Assembly (NCBI GenBank): GCA_034717695.1
Contig: JAYELS010000062.1
Location: 51,005-115,004, forward strand
Direction of reading: 5' to 3'
Source: NAT127 sp034717695
Lineage (GTDB): Bacteria > Pseudomonadota > Gammaproteobacteria > Pseudomonadales > Porticoccaceae
DNA length: 64,000 nt
The notes beneath the pieces are model-generated. The model did not search any database. It was not told where the DNA came from and worked only from the letters and a program-made list of their open reading frames with translations. Positions 7,886 to 15,931 of the stretch are shown piece by piece. Numbering within the stretch: position 1 is the stretch's first letter; every line of letters starts with the position of its first letter. The translations under genes and the position numbers were made by a program.

Positions 7886-8932
7886 TCAGGCGACCCTCGA
7901 CCGGGCCTCGTCCACGATTGCCATGGCCTCCCACAGCACGTTCACGTCGTGGGCGCGGCGGTGGGCGTTTTCACTGATGAATCGCCGGAATTTCCGCGCC
8001 CCCGGCTCGCCGTTGTAAAGGCCGAGAATATGGCGGGTGATATTGCCGAGGCGAACCCCCCGGTCGATCTGTCCCTGGACGAAGGGGATGAAGGCCTCCA
8101 GCACCGCCTCGCGGGTGATGGGCCCGGTAGCCGCGCCATAAATCCGCCGGTCGACGTCCGCCAGAAGCCAGGGATTGTGGTAGGCCTCGCGGCCGATCAT
8201 CACCCCGTCCACCGCGGCCAGCTGGACCTCCGCGTCGTCGAGGGTGGTGATGCCGCCGTTGATGATGATTTCCAGGTGGGGGAAGTCCCGTTTCAGGCGA
8301 TGCACCAGTGGATATTGGAGGGGCGGAATCTCGCGGTTCTGCTTGGGGCTCAGGCCCTTCAGCCAGGCCTTGCGGGCGTGGACGATGAAGGTGTCGCAGC
8401 CCCGTTCGGCGATCACGCCGACAAAGTCCCGCAGGTAATCGTAGGAGTCGAGTTCGTCGACGCCGATGCGGTTCTTCACCGTGACGGGAATTCCCACCGC
8501 ATCCACCATGGCCGCCACCCCGTCCGCCACCCGTCGCGGCTCCTTCATCAGGCAGGCGCCGAAGTTGCCGTTCTGGACCCGGTCACTCGGGCAGCCGCAG
8601 TTGAGGTTCACCTCGTCAAAGCCGGCCCGCTCGGCCATGCGCGCGCACGCCGCCAGATCCGCGCCGTCGCTGCCCCCCAGCTGCAGCGCCACCGGGTGTT
8701 CACTGTGATCGTGGGCGAGAAAGCGCGCGCTGTCGCCAAACAGCAGGGCGCCGGTGGTCACCATCTCCGTGTACAGCAGGGTGTGGCGGCTGATGAGGCG
8801 GAGAAAATACCGGCAGAAGTGGTCGGTGTAATCCATCATGGGCGCAACGGACAGGCGCCGATCGGGGTGTCTGGCGGGGTCTTGGGGGGATGGCAGGGTC
8901 ACGGGGGTCAACGGTTGTTCAGGTGGCGGCAT
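7886..8932 (-). CDS. dusA: tRNA-dihydrouridine(20/20a) synthase DusA
   Basis: A 348-residue FMN enzyme that reduces U20/U20a of tRNAs using NADPH. The N-terminal LSVAPMMDYTDHFCRYFLRL is diagnostic of DusA. The catalytic Cys lies in GNFGACLM after LNCGCPSDRVQ, and the FMN-binding INGGITTLDDA and GVMIGREAYHNPW segments are present. An in-frame extension to 9088 exists but would run antisense through the gltX promoter. ATG 8932 leaves a short extra N-terminus of about 25 residues before the conserved core. The gene converges on the STAS gene (3 nt apart) and is divergent from gltX. Confidence 0.9.
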   Translation of the reverse strand: MPPPEQPLTPVTLPSPQDPARHPDRRLSVAPMMDYTDHFCRYFLRLISRHTLLYTEMVTTGALLFGDSARFLAHDHSEHPVALQLGGSDGADLAACARMAERAGFDEVNLNCGCPSDRVQNGNFGACLMKEPRRVADGVAAMVDAVGIPVTVKNRIGVDELDSYDYLRDFVGVIAERGCDTFIVHARKAWLKGLSPKQNREIPPLQYPLVHRLKRDFPHLEIIINGGITTLDDAEVQLAAVDGVMIGREAYHNPWLLADVDRRIYGAATGPITREAVLEAFIPFVQGQIDRGVRLGNITRHILGLYNGEPGARKFRRFISENAHRRAHDVNVLWEAMAIVDEARSRVA

Positions 8933-8969
8933 TATACCGGCTGTGGGCCCCGAGGCGACCTGGCGCCGG

Positions 8970-8998
8970 TTCATTAAGGTTGTGGTGGACTCTATAAT
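8970..8998 (+). promoter_or_regulatory. gltX promoter
   Basis: A TATAAT -10 at 8993-8998 with TTCATT at 8970-8975, spacing 17 bp. The -10 is perfect and the -35 weak. It sits about 35 nt upstream of the gltX start and overlaps the 5' leader of divergent dusA. Confidence 0.6.
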
Positions 8999-9032
8999 GG
9001 CCGCCCACCGTACACTACTACCGGAAGTTCCG

Positions 9033-10547
9033 ATGACCGTTCGCACCCGTATCGCGCCCTCGCCCACGGGCGACCCCCATGTGGGCACCGCCTATATCGC
9101 GTTGTTCAACCTCTGCTTCGCTCGCCAGCACGGCGGCCAGTTCATCCTCCGCATCGAGGATACCGACCAGGTGCGCAGCACGGTGGAATCGGAGCGGATG
9201 ATCCTCGATTCGCTGCGCTGGCTGGGGCTGGAGTGGGACGAGGGTCCGGATGTGGGCGGCCCCCACGGCCCCTACCGGCAGAGCGAGCGCATGCATATCT
9301 ACGGCGACTATGCCCGCCAGCTGGTGGAGCAGGGTGACGCCTTCTACTGCTTCGCCACCGCCGACGAGCTCGACGGGATGCGCCGCGAGCAGATGGCCCG
9401 GGGCGAGACGCCGAAATATGACGGCCGCGGTCTCGCTCTCACGGAGGAGGAGGTAAGCGCCCGGCTGGCCGCCGGCATGCCCCACGTGATCCGCATGAAA
9501 GTCCCGGAGGAGGGCGTCTGTACCTTCAATGATCGCCTGCGGGGCGTCATCGAGATTCCCTGGGCCCAGGTGGACATGCAGGTGCTGATCAAGGCCGACG
9601 GCATGCCCACCTACCACCTCGCCAACGTGGTGGATGATCACCTGATGGGCATCACCCACGTGATCCGCGGCGAGGAGTGGATCAACTCCGCTCCCAAGCA
9701 CCAGCTGCTCTACCGGTATTTCGGCTGGGAGATGCCGGAGTTGTGCCACATGCCGCTGCTGCGCAATCCCGACAAGAGCAAGCTCAGCAAGCGCAAGAAC
9801 CCCACCAGCATCACCTTCTACCGGGCCATGGGTTACCTGCCGGAGGCCGTGCTCAATTACCTCGGGCGGATGGGCTGGTCGATGCCCGACGAGGAGGAGA
9901 AATTCAGCCTCGACGAGATGATTCGCCAGTTCAACCTCGACAATGTCCACCTGGGGGGGCCGGTGTTCGACCGGGAGAAGCTCGACTGGCTCAACGGCCG
10001 CTGGATTCGCGAGGACCTCGACATCGATCAGTTCGCCGACCGGGTGGCAGAGTGGGCCCTCAACCGCGACAACCTCCAGCGGGTGATACCGCTGATCAAG
10101 GAGCGGGTCGAGAAGTTCTCCGACATCGCACCCCTGACCGGCTTCCTGTTCAGCGGCTTTCCCGCCATCTCGCCGGAGAGCTTCAATCACGCCAAGCTCG
10201 ATACCGAGACGGTGCGCACAATTCTCCAGTTCAGCAGCTGGCGCCTCGACGGCCTGCGCCATTGGGAGCGGGACGCCCTCTACACCGAACTCAGCCAACT
10301 GGCGGGATATCTGGGCCTGAAACTCAAGGATTTTCTCTCCCCCCTGTTCGTCGCCATCGCCGGCACCACCTCCGCGCCGCCGCTGTTTGACGCCATGGTT
10401 ATCCTCGGCCCCGACATGGTCCGCGCCCGGGTCCGCCACGGCCTGGACGTGGTGGGCGCGCCCTCCAAAAAACAGCTTAAAACCCTGGAAAAAGCCTATC
10501 AGCAGGCCAGTGAGGAAAGATCGCCACATCCGGAAGAAAACCCTTGA
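9033..10547 (+). CDS. gltX: Glutamyl-tRNA synthetase
   Basis: A 504-residue class I aminoacyl-tRNA synthetase that charges tRNA-Glu. It starts at ATG 9033 (MTVRTRIAPSPTGDPHVGTAY), where PSPTGDPHVGT contains the HIGH-type motif. An in-frame extension upstream to 8838 crosses the promoter and is rejected. The KMSKS equivalent is KLSKRK (residue about 250), and the anticodon-binding helical domain occupies the last 150 residues. The length is typical. The stop codon lies inside the -35 hexamer of the tRNA-Ala promoter that follows. Confidence 0.95.
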   Translation: MTVRTRIAPSPTGDPHVGTAYIALFNLCFARQHGGQFILRIEDTDQVRSTVESERMILDSLRWLGLEWDEGPDVGGPHGPYRQSERMHIYGDYARQLVEQGDAFYCFATADELDGMRREQMARGETPKYDGRGLALTEEEVSARLAAGMPHVIRMKVPEEGVCTFNDRLRGVIEIPWAQVDMQVLIKADGMPTYHLANVVDDHLMGITHVIRGEEWINSAPKHQLLYRYFGWEMPELCHMPLLRNPDKSKLSKRKNPTSITFYRAMGYLPEAVLNYLGRMGWSMPDEEEKFSLDEMIRQFNLDNVHLGGPVFDREKLDWLNGRWIREDLDIDQFADRVAEWALNRDNLQRVIPLIKERVEKFSDIAPLTGFLFSGFPAISPESFNHAKLDTETVRTILQFSSWRLDGLRHWERDALYTELSQLAGYLGLKLKDFLSPLFVAIAGTTSAPPLFDAMVILGPDMVRARVRHGLDVVGAPSKKQLKTLEKAYQQASEERSPHPEENP

Positions 10548-10571
10548 CGAAGGAGTCGAGAGTGCTAAAAT
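10544..10571 (+). promoter_or_regulatory. tRNA-Ala promoter with GC-rich discriminator
   Basis: TTGACG (10544-10549), 16-bp spacer, TAAAAT (10566-10571), then GCGCGCC. A GC-rich discriminator is typical of stringently controlled stable-RNA promoters. The -35 contains the gltX TGA stop (10545-10547). Confidence 0.75.
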
Positions 10572-10588
10572 GCGCGCCTCGGTAACAC

Positions 10589-10664
10589 GGGGCTATAGCT
10601 CAGCTGGGAGAGCGCAACACTGGCAGTGTTGAGGTCAGCGGTTCGATCCCGCTTAGCTCCACCA
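10589..10664 (+). tRNA. tRNA-Ala (anticodon GGC)
   Basis: A 76-nt cloverleaf with encoded CCA. The acceptor stem GGGGCTA pairs with TAGCTCC and contains the G3:U70 wobble pair that identifies tRNA-Ala. The D arm is GCTCAGCTGGGAGAGC, the anticodon GGC lies at 10622-10624 in CACTGGCAGTG, and the T loop is GGTTCGATCCC. It reads GCC/GCU alanine codons. It stands alone, with its own promoter and terminator. Confidence 0.97.
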
Positions 10665-10670
10665 AATAAA

Positions 10671-10703
10671 ACCCTCCGCATGAAAATGCGGAGGGTTTTT
10701 CTT
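10671..10703 (+). terminator. Terminator after tRNA-Ala
   Basis: ACCCTCCGCAT, loop GAAA, ATGCGGAGGGT, then TTTTC. An 11-bp stem immediately downstream of the tRNA CCA end. Confidence 0.88.
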
Positions 10704-10891
10704 TGCGGCAAAGAAAAGATCCGGGGCGGATTTCCGGGGCGCTTTCAGGGATTCCCGACCTGCACAATTGTGCAGTTTTTCTCCTCCGCCTGTTCCAGCT
10801 TCAGGCCTGCAATCGGGGTTGCGGCGGGGGGCTCGGGGCAAGCAAACGAGGCGCCGGCGGGCCTTTCGGAAGCGTTTTCGCGCAGCCATCG
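10704..10891. other. Non-coding stretch with a second terminator-like palindrome
   Basis: No credible gene lies between the tRNA terminator and the gltA terminator. The only clear signal is the perfect 16-nt palindrome CTGCACAATTGTGCAG at 10760-10775 followed by TTTTT, which looks like another intrinsic terminator on the plus strand or a dyad protein site. Confidence 0.5.
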
Positions 10892-10929
10892 ACATAAAAA
10901 AAGCAGCCCGGAGGCTGCTTTTTTTATGT
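10892..10929. terminator. Bidirectional terminator downstream of gltA
   Basis: AAGCAGCC, loop CGGA, GGCTGCTT, flanked by A-run and T-run so that the stem extends to about 17 bp (ACATAAA to TTTATGT). It serves gltA on the minus strand and would block rightward read-through too. Confidence 0.88.
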
Positions 10930-10938
10930 TCCCGCCGG

Positions 10939-12222
10939 TTACCGGGCGGGATAATCCCGGGCGGTGTGGCCGCGATAAAGCTGACGCGGACGACCGATGC
11001 GGTAGGGCTTGCTCAGCATCTCGTTCCACTGGGCAATCCAGCCGACGGTGCGGCCGGTGGCAAAGATCACGGTGAACATCTCGGTGGGAATGCCGATGGC
11101 CTTCATGATGATGCCGGAATAAAAATCGACATTGGGGTAGAGTTTCTTCTGCACGAAATACTCGTCCTCGAGGGCGATTTCCTCGAGGCGTTTGGCGATC
11201 TTCAGCAGGGGATCATTCTCCAGACCAAGCACGCCGAGGACCTCGTCGCAGGTTTGCTTCATCACCTTGGCGCGGGGATCGAAATTCTTGTACACCCGGT
11301 GTCCAAAGCCCATCAGCCGGAAGGGGTCGTCCTTGTCCTTGGCGCGCTTGATGAATTCATCGATATTCTTCACGTCGCCGATCTGATGCAGCATCTCCAG
11401 CACCGCCTGGTTGGCGCCGCCGTGGGCGGGGCCCCAGAGGGCGGCGATGCCGGCGGCGATGCAGGAAAACGGGTTGGCGCCGGAGGAGCCGGCAAGGCGC
11501 ACGGTGGACGTGGAGGCATTCTGCTCGTGGTCGGCGTGGAGCAGGAAGATCAAATCCATGGCCTTGGCCAGCACGGGATTGATTTCCTTGCCGTGGTCGC
11601 AGGGCGTGCCGAACATCATGTGCAGGAAATTCTCGGAATAGCTGAGGCTGTTGTCCGGATACATATAGGGCTGGCCGACAAAGTGCTTATGGCACATGGC
11701 CGCCAGGGTGGGCATCTTGGCGATCAGGCGGTGCGCGGTGATCATCCGGTGGTGCGGGTCGTTGATGTCCATGGAGTCGTGGTAGAACGACGACAGGGCG
11801 CCGACCACGCCACAGAGCATGGCCATGGGGTGTGCGTCGTAGCGGAAACCGGAAAAGAAGTTCTCGATGGACCGGTTGACCATGGTGTGCATGCGGATGA
11901 TCTCCTCGAACTCCGCCTTCTGGGGAGCATTCGGCAGTTCGCCGTTGAGGAGCAGGTAGCAGGTTTCGAGGTAATCGGACTTTTCCGCCAGCTGTTCGAT
12001 GGGGTAGCCGCGGTGGAGCAGGATGCCCTTGGCGCCGTCGATGTAGGTGATCTCGCTTTCAAAGGCGGAGGTGGTGCCGTAGCCGGGGTCGAAGGTGAAG
12101 TAATCGCGGTCGAGCAGGGGAGATACATCGATGACATTCTGGCCCAGGGTGCTCTCCAGAATATTCAGTTCCAGCGGGGTACTATCCCCATCAATGGTGA
12201 GGATGGCTTTCTTGGTGCTCAT
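10939..12222 (-). CDS. gltA: Citrate synthase (type II)
   Basis: A 427-residue enzyme that condenses acetyl-CoA and oxaloacetate to citrate. It starts at MSTKKAILTIDGD (12222). Active-site segments are visible: WGPAHGGANQAVLEML, MGFGHRVYKNFDPRA and the catalytic-Asp region NVDFYSGIIM. The length and the N-terminal beta domain fit the NADH-sensitive hexameric Gram-negative type. It is transcribed divergently from sdhCDAB, as in pseudomonads, from a strong sigma70-type promoter. Confidence 0.96.
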   Translation of the reverse strand: MSTKKAILTIDGDSTPLELNILESTLGQNVIDVSPLLDRDYFTFDPGYGTTSAFESEITYIDGAKGILLHRGYPIEQLAEKSDYLETCYLLLNGELPNAPQKAEFEEIIRMHTMVNRSIENFFSGFRYDAHPMAMLCGVVGALSSFYHDSMDINDPHHRMITAHRLIAKMPTLAAMCHKHFVGQPYMYPDNSLSYSENFLHMMFGTPCDHGKEINPVLAKAMDLIFLLHADHEQNASTSTVRLAGSSGANPFSCIAAGIAALWGPAHGGANQAVLEMLHQIGDVKNIDEFIKRAKDKDDPFRLMGFGHRVYKNFDPRAKVMKQTCDEVLGVLGLENDPLLKIAKRLEEIALEDEYFVQKKLYPNVDFYSGIIMKAIGIPTEMFTVIFATGRTVGWIAQWNEMLSKPYRIGRPRQLYRGHTARDYPAR

Positions 12223-12292
12223 GCGTATCTCCAGCAAGTCCAGCAGGGAGGGCGGCCGTTGGCCCCCGATGGGATGGGAAGTGAGGGGACCA

Positions 12293-12320
12293 ACTATATC
12301 CAGAATACTTTTAATGTCAA
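12293..12320 (-). promoter_or_regulatory. gltA promoter
   Basis: On the minus strand TTGACA (plus coordinates 12315-12320), 16-bp spacer, TATAGT (12293-12298). A near-consensus sigma70 promoter about 70 nt upstream of the gltA start. Confidence 0.75.
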
Positions 12321-12500
12321 TTTGGCGCGCCGACGCCTGGGGCCAATGCCCGCAAAATCCCCTCGTCGCCGCACTGTTCTATACTGAATGCCGCCCGGGC
12401 GTTTTGACGGTGGGCGCGGCTTTGGCCCGGCGTCCGGCGGCGGTCCCGCGGGCGCCCTCATTCGGTGCGTTGCCCTTGCCTCGTAGGCCCTTCCCGCGAA

Positions 12501-12529
12501 TTGTAATTGGGGGGCGACGCCCCTATAAT
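12501..12529 (+). promoter_or_regulatory. sdhCDAB-suc promoter
   Basis: TTGTAA (12501-12506), 17-bp spacer, TATAAT (12524-12529). It precedes a leader of roughly 90 nt that contains a hairpin, ACCAGC (12553) with GCTGGT (12566), followed by TCTTTTGTTTT. No other sigma70 site of similar quality is seen before sucA. Confidence 0.72.
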
Positions 12530-12624
12530 CCGTGCCGTTCTGATGAGGGGAGACCAGCTTTTATGGCTGGTTCTTTTGTTTTAGTCAGTCGCACATTCCG
12601 TTCGGGCCAAGAGGACCTCCAATC

Positions 12625-12999
12625 GTGACCACAAAAAGACCTGTCAACCTGGACATAGGAACCATCAAGCTTCCTATTACCGCCATTGTCTCCATCCTTC
12701 ACCGCATCTCTGGCGTCGTGCTGTTCGGCGTCGTCGCTGTGCTGCTGTGGATGCTGGATCTCAGTCTGTCCGGCGAGGATGGCTTTGCCGCCATTCGCGA
12801 CTGCCTGACCAGCCCCGTCGCCCGCGTGGTGCTGTGGGCCTGTCTCGCCGCGCTGGCCTATCACATGGTGGCCGGCATCCGCCACCTGATCATGGACCTG
12901 GGTGTGGGCGAAAGCCTCGAAGGCGGTCGGCTGGGGGCCAAGCTGGCCCTGGTGGTCGCGGTTGTTCTGATTCTTCTCGCGGGGGTTTGGGTATGGTAA
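12625..12999 (+). CDS. sdhC: Succinate dehydrogenase cytochrome b556 subunit
   Basis: A 124-residue membrane anchor with three transmembrane helices. It contains the quinone/heme region SILHRISGVVLFG (Ser and Arg of the ubiquinone pocket) and the heme-ligand helix AYHMVAGIRHLIMDLG. With SdhD it anchors SdhAB in the inner membrane and passes electrons to ubiquinone. The GTG start follows AGAGGACC. Its stop overlaps the sdhD start by 7 nt. Confidence 0.93.
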   Translation: MTTKRPVNLDIGTIKLPITAIVSILHRISGVVLFGVVAVLLWMLDLSLSGEDGFAAIRDCLTSPVARVVLWACLAALAYHMVAGIRHLIMDLGVGESLEGGRLGAKLALVVAVVLILLAGVWVW

Positions 13000-13361
13000 T
13001 CAACGTCACTAGTTTTGGCCGCAGCGGTCTGTCCGACTGGCTGGTGCAGCGCGTCAGCGCCGTCGTCATGGCCGCCTATACGGTATTCACCGTTGTCTAT
13101 CTGTTGTGCAACCCGGATCTTACCCACGGGCAGTGGGTGGGGCTGCACCAGCACATCCTGATGAAGTTGTTCAGCCTGGCCACCGTGCTGTCCGTGGCGG
13201 CCCACGCCTGGATCGGCCTCTGGGCGGTGCTGACCGACTATGTCACCGTGCGCCTGATGGGCCCCAAGGCCACCGGGCTGCGCATCGTTCTGCAACTGGG
13301 CATGATCACCATCACCCTGGCCTATGTGGTCTGGGCAATCGACATTCTCTGGGGAATCTGA
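12993..13361 (+). CDS. sdhD: Succinate dehydrogenase membrane anchor subunit
   Basis: A 122-residue protein with three transmembrane helices. It holds the conserved RSGLSDWLVQRVSAVVM N-terminal segment and the heme/quinone helix AHAWIGLWAVLTDYV (His ligand, Asp-Tyr of the quinone site). It overlaps sdhC (start at ATG 12993) and ends 4 nt before sdhA, consistent with a translationally coupled sdhCDAB operon. Confidence 0.93.
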   Translation: MVINVTSFGRSGLSDWLVQRVSAVVMAAYTVFTVVYLLCNPDLTHGQWVGLHQHILMKLFSLATVLSVAAHAWIGLWAVLTDYVTVRLMGPKATGLRIVLQLGMITITLAYVVWAIDILWGI

Positions 13362-13365
13362 ATCC

Positions 13366-15135
<1,770 letters not shown>

Positions 15136-15153
15136 TTGGCAGGGGAACAAACC

Positions 15154-15858
15154 ATGTTGAAAGTAAGCGTTTACCGTTACAACCCCGAGACCGATTCCGC
15201 CCCCAGCATGCGCGACTACGAGCTGGACACCGGCGGCAAGGACCTGATGGTCCTCGACGTGCTGGAACTGCTCAAGGCCCAGGATTCGACCCTGGCCTTC
15301 CGCCGCTCCTGCCGCGAGGGTGTATGCGGCTCCGATGGGGTCAACATCTCCGGCAAGAACGGCCTGGCCTGCATCACGCCGCTCTCCGCCTGCGTCAAGG
15401 ACAACCGCCTGGTGCTGCGCCCCCTCCCGGGCCTGCCGGTGATCCGCGACCTGGTGGTGGACATGAGCCAGTTCTACGCCCAGTACGAGAAGATCCAGCC
15501 TTACCTGCTCAACAACACCCCGGCACCGGCCATCGAGCGGCTCCAGTCGCCGGAGGAGCGGGCCAAGCTGGACGGTCTGTACGAGTGCATCCTCTGCGCC
15601 TGCTGCTCCACCAGCTGCCCGTCCTTTTGGTGGAACCCCGACAAGTTCATCGGTCCCGCGGGCCTGCTCCAGGCCTACCGCTTTCTGGCGGATAGCCGCG
15701 ATACCGCCACCGAGGAGCGCCTGGCGAAACTGGACGATCCCTTCAGCGTGTTTCGCTGCCACGGCATCCAGAACTGCGTGGCGGTATGCCCCAAGGGCCT
15801 CAACCCCACCCGCGCCATCGGCCATATCCGCAACATGCTGCTCAGAAGCGGGACCTGA
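15154..15858 (+). CDS. sdhB: Succinate dehydrogenase iron-sulfur subunit
   Basis: A 234-residue protein starting at MLKVSVYRYN (15154) behind AGGGGAA. It carries all three clusters: the [2Fe-2S] ligands in SCREGVCGSDG through NGLAC, the [4Fe-4S] CILCACCSTSCP motif, and the [3Fe-4S]/[4Fe-4S] CHGIQNCVAVCPKGLNP motif. It transfers electrons from SdhA to the quinone site in SdhCD. A 73-nt gap without a terminator leads to sucA, so one long transcript is likely. Confidence 0.96.
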   Translation: MLKVSVYRYNPETDSAPSMRDYELDTGGKDLMVLDVLELLKAQDSTLAFRRSCREGVCGSDGVNISGKNGLACITPLSACVKDNRLVLRPLPGLPVIRDLVVDMSQFYAQYEKIQPYLLNNTPAPAIERLQSPEERAKLDGLYECILCACCSTSCPSFWWNPDKFIGPAGLLQAYRFLADSRDTATEERLAKLDDPFSVFRCHGIQNCVAVCPKGLNPTRAIGHIRNMLLRSGT

Positions 15859-15931
15859 TCACGGCATCGGTGGAAGCCTCTTGGGAGGGCAGTGCAATTA
15901 ACGTCAATTCAAACGACATCGGGATGTGACG

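Noticed and set aside
8838..9032. N-terminal extension of gltX to 8838
   Set aside because: It would cross the TATAAT promoter and the start of dusA, and the conserved family N-terminus begins exactly at ATG 9033.
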